A stretch of DNA of 64,000 nt from Parasphingorhabdus halotolerans (GTDB taxonomy: Bacteria > Pseudomonadota > Alphaproteobacteria > Sphingomonadales > Sphingomonadaceae): positions 434,001 to 498,000 of the forward strand of contig NZ_CP051217.1 in the NCBI RefSeq assembly GCF_012516475.1, read 5' to 3'. The notes under the pieces were generated by a model. It was not told the DNA's origin, did not search any database, and saw only the letters and a list, made by a program, of their open reading frames with translations. Shown in pieces: positions 52,219 through 62,496 of this stretch (within the stretch, counting starts at the first letter, position 1; every line of letters begins with the position of its first letter). The position numbers were made by a program, and so were the translations under genes.

Positions 52219-54591
52219 TTATTTTTTGCGGCTATTATGTTTGATATTGGCGGGGCGACCGCGCTTGCCTTTTTTGTGTTGTTGGCCGCTTTTTGGTGGC
52301 TTTCGCTGGCCGGGTCGACGTTGTGATGGACGTTCGCGGCTGTGGTTGCCCCCTTCAGGAAGTTCGAACAGCAAACTGCCGGTCGCGGGGTTAGCCTCGA
52401 TCAGACGCAGTTCCAGTTTTTGCCCGATATTGTATGTTTCTCCGGTCTTCTGACCCTTTAATTCCTGGCTCGCTTCATCATATTCATAATAATCCGAACC
52501 CAATGTCCGCACCGGAACGAGGCCATCGCCGCCCAGTTCTTCAACAGTCGCGAAAAAGCCGAAATTCTGGACGCCGGTGATGCGGCATTTTAATATCTGC
52601 CCGACCCGCTCTGATAAATGCGCGGAGATATAACGATCCACAGTTTCACGTTCGGCCTTCATCGCCCGGCGTTCAAGCTGGCTAATTTTTTCAGAGATCA
52701 GCTCAAGCCGCCCCGCCTCATCCTCGCTTAACCCGCTACTCGCCGGGATATTTTCGTTCGCAGGCTTGGGCTGTTCCAGCTTGCAGGCGGAAACCAGCGC
52801 GCGGTGCACGATTAGATCGGCATAGCGGCGGATAGGGCTGGTAAAATGGGCATAGCTGCCCAGCGACAGTCCAAAATGCCCCATATTGGTGTGGCCATAA
52901 TAAGCCTGTGTCTGGCTGCGCAATATCTGTTCCATCACCAGCGGCAGGATTTCTGCTTCGCCAACCTGTTCGATCAAGCGGTTGAAAACCGATGGCTTGA
53001 TGACCTGCCCCATCGCAAAGCTGACATCAAAGCTCTTGAGATAATCCTTCAGCGCGATAAGCTTCTCACGAGAAGGCACTTCATGAACGCGATAAATCAG
53101 TGGTGACTTTTTTGACTCAAGCATTTTTGCGGCAGCGACATTGGCGGCGATCATGAAATCTTCGACAACACGATGGGCATCAAGACGCTCGCGCACCGCG
53201 ATTTCTGCAATCCTGCCCTGTTCATCAAGAACAACGCGCTTTTCAGGTAAATCAAGATGCAGCGGTTCGCGATCATCTCGCGCTTTTGCCAGCAGCTTCC
53301 AGCAATCCCAAACCGGTTTAAGAGCGGTGGATGTCAAGGGATGCTTGATCCGGCCATCAATCGCGGCCTGCGCATCTTCATAGGCGATATTGCCAGCCAA
53401 TTTGACAATGGCGCGGGTGAAGCGGGAAGAACGCATCTTTCCTTTGGCATCAATCTGCAAGTGGCAAACCAGTGCCGCGCGATCAACATCCTGTTTTAAT
53501 GAACAAACATCAGTGGAAAGAGCTTCTGGCAGCATAGGCACGACCCGATCAGGGAAATAAACGCTGTTGCCGCGTTTATAAGCTTCCCTGTCCAGTGCAC
53601 TGCCGGTGCGAACATAATAGGATACGTCGGCAATGGCGATCAACGCTTTGTAGCCGCCTTTATTATCGGGATCATCATCTGGTGTAGCCCAGATTGCGTC
53701 ATCATGATCGCGCGCATCCGCTGGATCAATCGCAACAATTGGCAAATGGCGAAGATCTTCGCGTTTCTCGGTACCCAATTCCAGCTTGGTCGCCTGCTCG
53801 GCCTCGGCGAGAACATTGTCCGGAAAGACATCCGGAATTTCAAACTTGCCAATCGCGATCAAACTGAAAGACTTGGGCGCGAACGGGTCTCCAAGGACCT
53901 CTTTCACCCGCGCCTGTATCTGTGAACCGCGGCCATGTGGTTCGGCGCGCACAAGGTCGCCGCTTTTGGCTTCCCCCAAATCAGAAATCGGCGTGCTGCG
54001 ACGGATTTTCCGGTCGACAGGTTTGAGCCAAAACCGGTCCCGTTCGTCTTTCTCGACGATGCCCATCAGCATCTCGCTCGCTTCCGCAAGCTTCTTCATC
54101 AGATAGGCGATATGCCCCTGCCCGCGCTCTTCAGTACGCGCCAATATCCTGTCACCGATGGCCAGAGCAGCCCTGCGGCCTTTTTCTTTAATGCGCAGTT
54201 TTGGCGCAGGCGTGTCATCGGCTTCCCATTTATCAGGGACAGCGATCGCTTCATTGCCATCAATTTCAACGATCTTGAGAACGGTGACTTTCGGCACGCC
54301 ACCCATTTTGTGAAACGCGCGGCCCGGGCTGGCGTCAATCAATCCTTCGTCAGCCATATCCTTGAGCAAGGCTTTCAGCGCAATCTTGTCTGATCCACGC
54401 AATCCGAAAGCTTTTGCAATTTCCCGCTTTCCGGCAGGTTTTTCCGACTGCGCGATAAAGTCCAATATTTTTTTGCGGCTCGGAATCGCGCCCGGAATAT
54501 TCGGATTTTTGACGCGCTTCTTCTGAACAGGTTTGCCTGATTTTTTGGTGCCAATTTTTTTGCTACCGGGGTTTTTCGGATATCCGGCCAT
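52219..54591 (-). CDS. rnr: Ribonuclease R (3'-5' exoribonuclease, RNB family)
   Basis: Processive 3'-5' exoribonuclease for structured RNA. The start at 54591 overlaps the last base of the ProS stop (TAATG); the longer frame up to 54648 lies in proS. About 790 residues: basic N-terminal tail, helix-turn-helix region (AQSEKPAGKREIAKAFGLRG), cold-shock domains, RNB catalytic domain with AIDPADARDHDDAIWA (metal-binding aspartates), an S1 domain (RVGQILKCRITGVQNFGFF) and a Lys/Arg-rich tail. Cotranscription with proS is likely. Confidence 0.94.
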   Translation of the reverse strand: MAGYPKNPGSKKIGTKKSGKPVQKKRVKNPNIPGAIPSRKKILDFIAQSEKPAGKREIAKAFGLRGSDKIALKALLKDMADEGLIDASPGRAFHKMGGVPKVTVLKIVEIDGNEAIAVPDKWEADDTPAPKLRIKEKGRRAALAIGDRILARTEERGQGHIAYLMKKLAEASEMLMGIVEKDERDRFWLKPVDRKIRRSTPISDLGEAKSGDLVRAEPHGRGSQIQARVKEVLGDPFAPKSFSLIAIGKFEIPDVFPDNVLAEAEQATKLELGTEKREDLRHLPIVAIDPADARDHDDAIWATPDDDPDNKGGYKALIAIADVSYYVRTGSALDREAYKRGNSVYFPDRVVPMLPEALSTDVCSLKQDVDRAALVCHLQIDAKGKMRSSRFTRAIVKLAGNIAYEDAQAAIDGRIKHPLTSTALKPVWDCWKLLAKARDDREPLHLDLPEKRVVLDEQGRIAEIAVRERLDAHRVVEDFMIAANVAAAKMLESKKSPLIYRVHEVPSREKLIALKDYLKSFDVSFAMGQVIKPSVFNRLIEQVGEAEILPLVMEQILRSQTQAYYGHTNMGHFGLSLGSYAHFTSPIRRYADLIVHRALVSACKLEQPKPANENIPASSGLSEDEAGRLELISEKISQLERRAMKAERETVDRYISAHLSERVGQILKCRITGVQNFGFFATVEELGGDGLVPVRTLGSDYYEYDEASQELKGQKTGETYNIGQKLELRLIEANPATGSLLFELPEGGNHSRERPSQRRPGQRKPPKSGQQHKKGKRGRPANIKHNSRKK

Positions 54592-56126
54592 TAATATGAT
54601 TTGCCGATGAGTATCCGTTCGACTGCAGGCTCGCCGGTAAAAATGCATGGGCCATCAACCGGCGCTGCGTTTTGCGGCACATTGCGAATGGTCAATTTGA
54701 GCTTTTTCAATCTTTGGTCAATTTGTTCCAGTGCGTCGCCGGTGGCGCGGCACCATTGGACCTCAAGCCACCCGGGATATTTCTTGTTTTCCTTGTAGAA
54801 TTTTTCGAGTCCGGCAAAGTCGGTTATGCCGCGTGTAATATTCGCATCCAGACGCGTTTTGGCTTCGCCATGCAGTCGATCTTGAATATCTTTCAGCAAA
54901 TCCGGAATAGTCGGCACAAATTCCTCTTTGGTCAGGAAGTGATTATCAAGCTTGCCATTCTCTTTATACAATGCGTCGCGGCGCAGCATCGCGACTTTGC
55001 CCTCCGCCACATCACGGGGCCCAATTTCGAGAATCAGCGGCGCGCCTTTTTTAACCCACGACCAGCGTTTGGTTTGAGGTTTGGCGCCAGTGATATCCAG
55101 CTTGACGCGGATATTCTCATCGAGCGCCCTACCCTGTGCAATTTCCCTGGTCAGCGCTTTGCAATATTGCAGAACTTCTTCGTCTTCCGGCTTGTCACGC
55201 AGTAATGGAATGATCACAACTTGATGCGGCGCAATCAATGGCGGCACACGAAGGCCATCATCATCTCCATGCGTCATGATGACGCCGCCGATAAGCCGCG
55301 TCGATGTTCCCCAACTGGTGGTATAAGCAAACTGGAACTCGCCTTCTTTATCCTGAAAGCGGATATTCTGGGCCTTCGAGAATGTTTGTCCCAAAAAGTG
55401 GCTTGTGCCGGCTTGCAACGCCTTGCCATCCTGCATCATCGCTTCGATGGAATAGGTCGCATCTGCGCCGGGAAAGCGTTCATTTTCCGGCTTTTCTCCT
55501 GCGACGACTGGCATCGCAAGCACATTTTCCGAAAAGCTCCGATATAGCTCAAGGATATCGAGCGTTTCTACCATTGCTTCCTCTTTGGTGGCATGCACTG
55601 TGTGACCCTCTTGCCAGAGAAATTCGCTTGTGCGCAGGAACATCCGTGTGCGCATTTCCCAGCGAACGACGTTGGCCCATTGATTGATCATCACCGGCAA
55701 GTCGCGCCAGCTTTGCACCCAGCGGGCAAAAGCAGTGCCAATCACAGTCTCTGAAGTCGGACGAACTACTAGCGGTTCTTCAAGCTTTGCATCAGGATCA
55801 ACAATCAAACCGCCATCGCCGTCCTTCATTAACCGATGATGGGTGACGACCGCCATTTCCTTGGCAAAACCGTCAACATGCTCGGCCTCTTTTGCGAAAT
55901 AGCTTAGCGGGATAAACAATGGAAAATAGCAATTCTCGTGACCCGATGCTTTGATCCGCTGATCCATCAAATATTGCACACGTTCCCAAATGCCATAACC
56001 CCAGGGGCGCATAACCATGCAACCACGCACGCCAGATTCTTCGGCAAGATCCGCTTCCGAAATAACTTGCTGATACCAGCCAGCGAAATCATCTTCGCGG
56101 GTGACCGAAAGGGCGTTTTTTTTCAC
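54591..56126 (-). CDS. proS: Prolyl-tRNA synthetase (short alphaproteobacterial type)
   Basis: Class II synthetase charging tRNA-Pro; 511 residues. Class II motif 2 is seen around VVRWEMRTRMFLRTSEFLWQEGHT, motif 3 near the active-site strands after TSWGTSTRLIGGVIMTHGDDDGLRVPP, and a C-terminal anticodon-binding domain from about residue 300. It lacks the long editing insertion of the E. coli form. It overlaps rnr by one base and lies 25 bp downstream of phaR on the same strand. Confidence 0.95.
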   Translation of the reverse strand: MKKNALSVTREDDFAGWYQQVISEADLAEESGVRGCMVMRPWGYGIWERVQYLMDQRIKASGHENCYFPLFIPLSYFAKEAEHVDGFAKEMAVVTHHRLMKDGDGGLIVDPDAKLEEPLVVRPTSETVIGTAFARWVQSWRDLPVMINQWANVVRWEMRTRMFLRTSEFLWQEGHTVHATKEEAMVETLDILELYRSFSENVLAMPVVAGEKPENERFPGADATYSIEAMMQDGKALQAGTSHFLGQTFSKAQNIRFQDKEGEFQFAYTTSWGTSTRLIGGVIMTHGDDDGLRVPPLIAPHQVVIIPLLRDKPEDEEVLQYCKALTREIAQGRALDENIRVKLDITGAKPQTKRWSWVKKGAPLILEIGPRDVAEGKVAMLRRDALYKENGKLDNHFLTKEEFVPTIPDLLKDIQDRLHGEAKTRLDANITRGITDFAGLEKFYKENKKYPGWLEVQWCRATGDALEQIDQRLKKLKLTIRNVPQNAAPVDGPCIFTGEPAVERILIGKSY

Positions 56127-56151
56127 TTATGTAATTCCTGCAATATTTGCT

Positions 56152-56775
56152 TTAGTTGTCGAGCTTATCGATTTTTGATTGAATGTCAGCGAGCTGCTGT
56201 TTCAAATCCATGATCTCGCGATCTTTTTCTGACAGTTCTTCTTCTACCGGTTCATCTTCCACGGTGCTATTTTTTCCTAAGCCAAGAGGATTCAGAGCCT
56301 TTCCTACAACACCGGCTATCGGGCTCGATTTCAGTGCATTTTCGACTGCTTCCTGAAATTGCTTTTGATTTTCAATCGCCATTTTGCCGAGCGGATTTTT
56401 GCTCAAGGCTCCTTCTACAGCTTCCTGAAACTGCTTCTGGTTCTTGCGGAAATTGTCCATCGAAGCTTCAAGATAAGACGGCATCAACGACTGCATCGAG
56501 TTGCCATACATCGAAATCAATTGCCTCAGGAATTTCACCGGTAGCATATTCTGTCCACTGCTCTCTTCGTCCACAATAATCTGGGTAAGAACATTATGCG
56601 TTATATCTTCGCCCGTCTTCGCATCCACAACGACAAAATCAATGTCATTGCGTGTCATATCCGCCAGAAAATCCAGCGTAATATAATTTGAAGTCTGGGT
56701 GTTATAGAGACGACGATTGGCGTATTTTTTTATCGTGATCGGACCGTTTGGATCCTTTTTGTTAGTTTTTGCCAT
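56152..56775 (-). CDS. phaR: Polyhydroxyalkanoate synthesis regulator PhaR
   Basis: A DNA- and PHA-granule-binding repressor of phasin and PHA genes. The 207-residue protein starts with the conserved PHB_acc_N domain (TIKKYANRRLYNTQTSNYITL), then the accumulation-regulator domain (FLRQLISMYGNSMQSLMPSYLEASM) with two repeated QKQFQEAV segments, and a C-terminal coiled coil (DREIMDLKQQLADIQSKIDKL). GGAG precedes the start. No PHA synthase is adjacent in the window. The 219 bp upstream (56776-56994) hold no evident gene. Confidence 0.94.
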   Translation of the reverse strand: MAKTNKKDPNGPITIKKYANRRLYNTQTSNYITLDFLADMTRNDIDFVVVDAKTGEDITHNVLTQIIVDEESSGQNMLPVKFLRQLISMYGNSMQSLMPSYLEASMDNFRKNQKQFQEAVEGALSKNPLGKMAIENQKQFQEAVENALKSSPIAGVVGKALNPLGLGKNSTVEDEPVEEELSEKDREIMDLKQQLADIQSKIDKLDN

Positions 56776-56994
56776 TGTAACTCCTGACGAAACGATATTT
56801 GCTGAATGCCTTGAACAACAAATTAGCGCTGCGATGATTTAAATAATGGCAAGACAGTAGACAAAATTGTGCAATGCCGCAACCAAAGCCGTCATTGCGC
56901 AGCATTGTTGCAGCATTTTCGGCCAGTTATGCAAGTTTTGCGGTCGTTTTAGCCTTTGCGGCCGCAATATTGCGGTTGCGGAAAAATGCGCAAG

Positions 56995-58050
56995 CTATTG
57001 CCATATCCGTGGCAGGCGCTGGCCAAGCCCGGTAATCAGTTCATATTGCGACAATCCGGATATGCGCGAAGCTTCAGGCAGATCATAGTCGCAGTCAACC
57101 CAATCGCCCTCTTCCAATTTCGGTGCTTGGGTAAGATCAATGGCGGTAAGATCCATTGAAACGCGCCCGATGACGCGAAGCTTTCCCCCGTCTGCCAGAA
57201 AGCATCCCTTGTTTGAAAAACCGCGCAAGTAGCCATCTGCATAACCCATAGCCAAAATCGCGATACGAAGATCGCGGTCCGCTATATATTTCGCGTTATA
57301 CCCGATTTTATCGCCCGGCCTCACATGTCGAACTTGCAATATTTGCGCTTGCGGCGTTGCGACTTGTTGGATTTGATCCGCCAATTCCGGCCTTGGTTTG
57401 CCCCCATAAAGCGACAAGCCGGGGCGGGTCACATCAAAATGATAGTCGGTTCCCAGCATGATACCAGCGCTGTTGGCGAAGCTAGATCTTTTGTATTGGA
57501 GGTCGATTAGGGCCGAAAGATATTTCGCAAGCTGGTCCGTATTTTGCTTACAGTCTTCGTCCGCGGAGGCCAAATGACTCATAGCGAGATCGATATCAAG
57601 ATTAGCTATGCAGCCATGCCCAAGATCACCCGGATTAATGCCAAGGCGGTTCATGCCGCTATTGATCATGACGTCACATGGTAGTGAAGTTGTGGACCAG
57701 CGCAGTATCTGTTCGATGCTGTTTAATACCGGCTTGGCGGAGGATTTCACCGCAAAGGCCATATCTTCTTCACGAACGCCGTTGAGAACGGAGATCGATG
57801 CTTTTCCCGCCGCAATAGCCTCTATCTCGCGAGCCTCCTGCCAGTTGGCCACAAAGAAATCCTGGCAACCGGCATCCAGCAATTTTTGAACGACGGGTAG
57901 TGCGCCCAACCCATAAGCATCGGCTTTTACTGCAGCGCCGGCAGATGCCGCTCCGCTGAATCTGTTTAATGCGCGCCAATTGGCGACGAGCGCATCACCG
58001 CTTAGCTGCAACCTGGCGGTTGCCGGAATGTCAGGTGCAGCGATACTCAT
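56995..58050 (-). CDS. alr: Alanine racemase
   Basis: A PLP enzyme supplying D-Ala for peptidoglycan. The 351-residue product carries the PLP lysine Lys42 in GAAVKADAYGLGA, the partner tyrosine in DKIGYNAKYIADRD of the C-terminal domain, and MGYADGYLRGFSNKG. Length is normal and the frame intact. It lies 20 bp from the MHS transporter gene on the same strand. Confidence 0.94.
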   Translation of the reverse strand: MSIAAPDIPATARLQLSGDALVANWRALNRFSGAASAGAAVKADAYGLGALPVVQKLLDAGCQDFFVANWQEAREIEAIAAGKASISVLNGVREEDMAFAVKSSAKPVLNSIEQILRWSTTSLPCDVMINSGMNRLGINPGDLGHGCIANLDIDLAMSHLASADEDCKQNTDQLAKYLSALIDLQYKRSSFANSAGIMLGTDYHFDVTRPGLSLYGGKPRPELADQIQQVATPQAQILQVRHVRPGDKIGYNAKYIADRDLRIAILAMGYADGYLRGFSNKGCFLADGGKLRVIGRVSMDLTAIDLTQAPKLEEGDWVDCDYDLPEASRISGLSQYELITGLGQRLPRIWQ

Positions 58051-58069
58051 CTATGATAGATTAGTGGCT

Positions 58070-59707
58070 TCAACGGTCTTCGTCGAGTGCTGCTTCGGGA
58101 TCACTGGGAATACCCCACCAAGCAATGATGACACCGAAGGCGACCACAACCCAAGTGTACCACAGGCCGGCGTAAATATCTCCAGAACGCGCAACAATAT
58201 AACCCGCGATCAACGGCAGGAAGCCGCCCAGATAACCAGCCCCGATATGATAAGGAATGGACATTGAGCTATAGCGGATTTTTGGCGGGAACATCTCGGC
58301 AAGCAGTGCCGCCACTGAGCCGTAAGTCAGTGCGCTCAATACGCCGAGCACCAGCAAAATCGCAACAATACCCAATATACTGGCTACCCCCAGCTCTTGC
58401 TTGTTGAAATCGAAGCCATATTGGCTCAAGCCATCGCGAATGCCGTTGCTCCGTGCTTTCCCGTCGGTCAGCCATTGCTGGTTGATAACAATCTCTTCAC
58501 CGCCAGCCGTCAGTTTGAGGGTATCGCCTTGTGAAAGCTCGTAAGCCACTCCGGCAGCGATCAGCGTTTCCAGCACTTTGCCGCAATCACTTTGTTCACG
58601 GCTGAAAAGCTCTGCAAACGGGTCCGTGCTACAGGCTTGGCCCTCCACCCGAACCGGCGTTGCTTCAGCGGCCGTTGATAGTCCCGGATTGGCCAGTTGA
58701 CCCAGACCCCAGAAGGATGGGAAGAGCAGCAGCAAAGCAAGCAATGCGCCAACTATGATCGGCTTCTTGCGCCCGACTTTGTCAGACCATTTTCCGACAA
58801 TGAGATAGAAAGACATGGCGATCAGCCCGGAGAAGAAAAGGATCAAATCGACCGTCAGATTATCGACGTTCATCGGTCCGCGCAGCAAGGACATGCCCGA
58901 GAAAAACGCGGTGTACCAGATGGTGGTCAATATGCCGGTGATCCCGAACAGCGCGACAAAAATGCGTTTCTTGTTACCCGGATAGGTAAAGCTTTCGGTG
59001 AAAGGATTTTTGGCTGTTTCGCCAGCTGCTTTCATTGCCTGAAAGACGGGACTTTCGTTCAATTTCAGCCGCATCCAGAGTGAAATGCCGAGCAAGATGA
59101 TCGACAGCAGGAATGGCACCCGCCAGCCCCAGTCGTTAAATTCCTGTTCGGGGATCAGGAAACGGCAAGCCAGAACCACGCCGATGGACAACACAAATCC
59201 ACCCGCCACGCTGGCCTGAATATAGCTGGTGTAATAGCCGCGTTTCTCGGTGGGGGCATGTTCAGCGACGTAGATGGCCGCGCCGCCATATTCGCCGCCC
59301 AGAGCAAGACCCTGCAATATGCGCAAAAATATCACGATTAGCGGAGCCGCAAGACCTATGGTTTCTGCGCTTGGAATCAATCCGACACCAGCGGTTGCAA
59401 TGCCCATTAAGGTGACGGTGACAAGGAACGTATATTTTCGCCCCAATTTGTCACCCAAAAAGCCGAATAATATCGCGCCAACCGGACGAAATCCGAAGCC
59501 AATCGCAAATGTAGCCCAAACCATCAGGATTTCGAGCGTTTCATTTCCGCTCGGGAAAAATGTGGGGCCGATGATGTAGAACAACGTGCCATAGATGAAG
59601 AAATCATACCATTCGAAGATGGTTCCGGCAGAGGACGCACCGATGACCAGCCGGATTTCCTTGTCCGTCGGTTCACGCTGTCCTGCTATTGCTGCTTCAC
59701 TGGCCAT
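58070..59707 (-). CDS. MFS transporter of the metabolite:H+ symporter (MHS) family
   Basis: A 545-residue symporter of the ProP/KgtP/ShiA group. Typical features are the start IGASSAGTIFEWYDFFIYGT, the TM2-3 motif GFLGDKLGRKYTFLVTVTLMG, and RILQGLALGGEYGGAAIYVAEHAPTEKRG, split around the QG-x-GGEYGG core. An unusual loop of about 100 residues follows TM8 (VEGQACSTDPFAELFSREQ to DGLSQYGFDFNKQ), possibly periplasmic. The substrate is probably a small organic acid or osmolyte. It sits beside alr and pccA. Confidence 0.92.
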   Translation of the reverse strand: MASEAAIAGQREPTDKEIRLVIGASSAGTIFEWYDFFIYGTLFYIIGPTFFPSGNETLEILMVWATFAIGFGFRPVGAILFGFLGDKLGRKYTFLVTVTLMGIATAGVGLIPSAETIGLAAPLIVIFLRILQGLALGGEYGGAAIYVAEHAPTEKRGYYTSYIQASVAGGFVLSIGVVLACRFLIPEQEFNDWGWRVPFLLSIILLGISLWMRLKLNESPVFQAMKAAGETAKNPFTESFTYPGNKKRIFVALFGITGILTTIWYTAFFSGMSLLRGPMNVDNLTVDLILFFSGLIAMSFYLIVGKWSDKVGRKKPIIVGALLALLLLFPSFWGLGQLANPGLSTAAEATPVRVEGQACSTDPFAELFSREQSDCGKVLETLIAAGVAYELSQGDTLKLTAGGEEIVINQQWLTDGKARSNGIRDGLSQYGFDFNKQELGVASILGIVAILLVLGVLSALTYGSVAALLAEMFPPKIRYSSMSIPYHIGAGYLGGFLPLIAGYIVARSGDIYAGLWYTWVVVAFGVIIAWWGIPSDPEAALDEDR

Positions 59708-59730
59708 TTACGCCCTCCCCAAGGCTTTAC

Positions 59731-61740
59731 TCATTCCAGTTCGAGTATCACCGCATCGACGGCAAGGCTATCCCCTTGCGCGGCTTCCACCGATTTGACC
59801 ACTCCGTTTTTCTCGGCACGCAGGATGTTTTCCATCTTCATCGCCTCGACAACCGCAAGAGGCTGACCTTCCTCGACCTTGTCGCCCTCACCTACATGGA
59901 GTGCAACAAGCAAACCAGGCATGGGACACAGCAGATATTTGGAAAGATCGGGGGGTATTTTTTCGATCATGTGAGTGGCATGCCGCGCGATACTGGCGGG
60001 CAATACGCGCACATCGAATTTTGCGCCGCGCGTGTTCATCGCAAATCCAGTTGTCGTTTTGCGGATTTTGACGATCAGCAATTCATCGCCGATATTAGCC
60101 TCGATCAAACTGTCTCCCGGCGTATATTCCGTGGAGAGATCAACATCCTGATCATCGACGGTGATACCATCTTCGGAAACGCTGACATGTTGAATGCTGT
60201 CGCCGATTTTGACTTGCCATTCCCCGGGAGGGTCAAGCCGCCTGCCCAGCTGATTGTCTACCCGCCGCGCGCGATCCGCATGGGCTGCCCCGGCAAACGC
60301 CGCGATGGCGGCCAGATTGCGCAGCAGGTCTTCCGAAGCAGGAGCCCCTTGGAAACCATCAGGATATTCTTCGGCGATAAAACCGGTGGTTATCTCGCCA
60401 GAACGGAAACGCGGATGCTGCATGAGCGCCGACAGAAAATTGATATTATGACCAACGCCTTCCAGTTCGAACGCATCAAGCGCCGCAATCTGCTTATCCG
60501 CTGCTTCATCGCGGGTTTCACCCCACGTTACGAGCTTGGCGATCATTGGATCGTAGAAGATGCTGACTTCGCCGCCATCCATCACGCCATCATCAACGCG
60601 GACACCATCAACGCCGCGGATAGGATCGCCTGTCCATCCTGGAACCGGCGGATCATAACGGACTATCCGGCCTGTCGAGGGCAGGAAACCGCGATAGGGG
60701 TCCTCGGCATAGACCCGGTTTTCTATCGCCCAGCCATCAATGCCGATGTCATCCTGCGTTATCTCCAGCTTCTCACCATAGGCGACGCGGATCATCTGTT
60801 CGACCAGATCAATGCCGGTAATCGCTTCGGTAACCGGATGCTCCACCTGCAAACGCGTGTTCATTTCGAGGAAATAGAAACTTTCGCCCGTCGGGTCTGC
60901 ACCGGAAACGATGAGTTCGACCGTACCCGCGCTATGATAGTCCACGGCTGCGGAAAGGGCGACAGCTTGCTCGCCCATGGCCTTGCGCATTTTGGGCGTG
61001 ACGAAAGGCGATGGCGCTTCTTCCACAACCTTTTGATGGCGGCGCTGGATCGAGCATTCGCGCTCGTTCAGATAAAGAATATTGCCGTGTTTATCGCCCA
61101 AAATCTGGATTTCGATATGGCGGGGGTTGAGGATGAATTTCTCGATAAAAACGCGATCATCGCCAAAGCTGTTCAGACCTTCACGCTTGGTCGCCTCAAA
61201 GCCTTCGCGCACGTCCTTTTCGTCATAGGCAAGCCGCATTCCCTTGCCGCCGCCGCCAGCGCTGGCCTTCATCATCACCGGATAGCCAATGTCGTTCGAT
61301 ATCTCGACTGCGTGATCGGTGTCTTTAATCTCGCCGACAAAGCCGGGGACCACATTGACGCCCGCTTCCTTGGCGAGCTTCTTGGATTCAATCTTGTCAC
61401 CCATCGCCTGAATTGCACCCACTGGTGGCCCGATAAAGGCGATGTTGTTCTTTTCCAGTTCCTCGACGAAACTCGCGCGTTCGGAGAGAAAGCCATAGCC
61501 CGGATGGACAGCTTCTGCGCCGGTTTCCTTGCAGGCGGCGATGATCTTTTCCGCGATCAGATAGGATTCCGCAGCTGGCGATGGCCCGATATGCACAGCT
61601 TCATCGGCCATTTTGACAAACGGCGCGCGTGCATCAGCGTCGGAATAAACCGCAACTGTGGCAATGCCCATTTTCTTGGCGGTGCGGATAACACGACAGG
61701 CGATTTCGCCCCGGTTTGCGATTAGGATTTTTTTGAACAT
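59731..61740 (-). CDS. pccA: Propionyl/acetyl-CoA carboxylase biotin-containing alpha subunit
   Basis: Carboxylates biotin with bicarbonate and ATP, feeding propionyl-CoA to methylmalonyl-CoA. The 669-residue product shows the biotin carboxylase domain (KILIANRGEIACRVIRTA, then KASAGGGGKGMRLAY, the ATP-grasp loop, and FLEMNTRLQVEHPVTE) and a C-terminal biotinyl domain with VVEAMKMENIL. The next gene upstream on the same strand is an HNH gene whose stop directly precedes its ATG, then bioB and methylmalonyl-CoA mutase, which together outline the propionate route to succinyl-CoA. Confidence 0.94.
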   Translation of the reverse strand: MFKKILIANRGEIACRVIRTAKKMGIATVAVYSDADARAPFVKMADEAVHIGPSPAAESYLIAEKIIAACKETGAEAVHPGYGFLSERASFVEELEKNNIAFIGPPVGAIQAMGDKIESKKLAKEAGVNVVPGFVGEIKDTDHAVEISNDIGYPVMMKASAGGGGKGMRLAYDEKDVREGFEATKREGLNSFGDDRVFIEKFILNPRHIEIQILGDKHGNILYLNERECSIQRRHQKVVEEAPSPFVTPKMRKAMGEQAVALSAAVDYHSAGTVELIVSGADPTGESFYFLEMNTRLQVEHPVTEAITGIDLVEQMIRVAYGEKLEITQDDIGIDGWAIENRVYAEDPYRGFLPSTGRIVRYDPPVPGWTGDPIRGVDGVRVDDGVMDGGEVSIFYDPMIAKLVTWGETRDEAADKQIAALDAFELEGVGHNINFLSALMQHPRFRSGEITTGFIAEEYPDGFQGAPASEDLLRNLAAIAAFAGAAHADRARRVDNQLGRRLDPPGEWQVKIGDSIQHVSVSEDGITVDDQDVDLSTEYTPGDSLIEANIGDELLIVKIRKTTTGFAMNTRGAKFDVRVLPASIARHATHMIEKIPPDLSKYLLCPMPGLLVALHVGEGDKVEEGQPLAVVEAMKMENILRAEKNGVVKSVEAAQGDSLAVDAVILELE

Positions 61741-62496
61741 CTAGGAAGCCAATTTCTTAAGCATTTGAATAAATTCGTCTTGGAGCATTTGCCACTTCTC
61801 GCCAAAATGCGCCTCGCGATGATGGTTTGGGCAAAGTGCGATCACATTGCTGTGTTTGTCGACACCTTGCTCCGATAGGCTGATAACATGGTGCGCTTCA
61901 AGATAGGTGTGCCCATTTTCTTTTTTGAACGTTACGCATCCGCCATATTCACAAACGCCATTAGCCCGTTTTAGTACTTGCTTGCGGACTTCTTGGTCGC
62001 GGACATAACTACCTGCCATTCGTCGCCGGTACTCAGGAGAGTCGTTCCCAACTTCAGTTTCGTCTATGTCGTCGATTGCGGAGAATTGGCTGTTGAATGC
62101 GTGTACAATCCTGGAACTTGTCCAGAAGGAGCGCTTTTTGTTATAAGGTTCCACACCGATTAGTGAACAGTATCGTTGAAAGGCTTGTTCTAGGCGAGTG
62201 TCATGGGCATTTTTCGAGCCGACAATCTTACTTATTACAGGGTTCGTATCCTTTCCGTCAGCGGTGCGATTTGCAATCAGTCTTTCATGATTTTCACGTG
62301 AGTTATCTTTGTAGCCAATAAATCGTGATGGAGCGAAAGCAATAATGCGACCAAACTGATACGGATAAAAAACTGCCCCTGCCTTTACCCAGTCGGCAAA
62401 CTTCTGTCGGTCTTGGGAATCGGAATGTATTGCATTGATCAGTGTATCGACATTCCGCTCAATATCAGAGAGGCTTTCTACAAATATGGTTTTCAC
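61741..62496 (-). CDS. HNH endonuclease-domain protein
   Basis: A 251-residue protein with a C-terminal HNH domain: paired cysteines in [12 protein letters not shown] and [12 protein letters not shown], and the His-rich [12 protein letters not shown] bearing the catalytic histidine. The N-terminal part is unknown. It starts at a GTG overlapping the bioB stop (GTGA) and its stop abuts the pccA ATG, so it has been fitted exactly between two metabolic genes. No restriction or phage partner is nearby. Probably a passenger nuclease; this inference rests on family and position. Confidence 0.88.
   Translation of the reverse strand: MKTIFVESLSDIERNVDTLINAIHSDSQDRQKFADWVKAGAVFYPYQFGRIIAFAPSRFIGYKDNSRENHERLIANRTADGKDTNPVISKIVGSKNAHDTRLEQAFQRYCSLIGVEPYNKKRSFWTSSRIVHAFNSQFSAIDDIDETEVGNDSPEYRRRMAGSYVRDQEVRKQVLKRANGVCEYGGCVTFKKENGHTYLEAHHVISLSEQGVDKHSNVIALCPNHHREAHFGEKWQMLQDEFIQMLKKLAS

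Noticed and set aside
59689-61725. A 678-codon open frame on the plus strand opposite pccA
   Set aside because: It is the antisense shadow of a clearly conserved carboxylase; its translation lacks any family features and it has no ribosome binding site.
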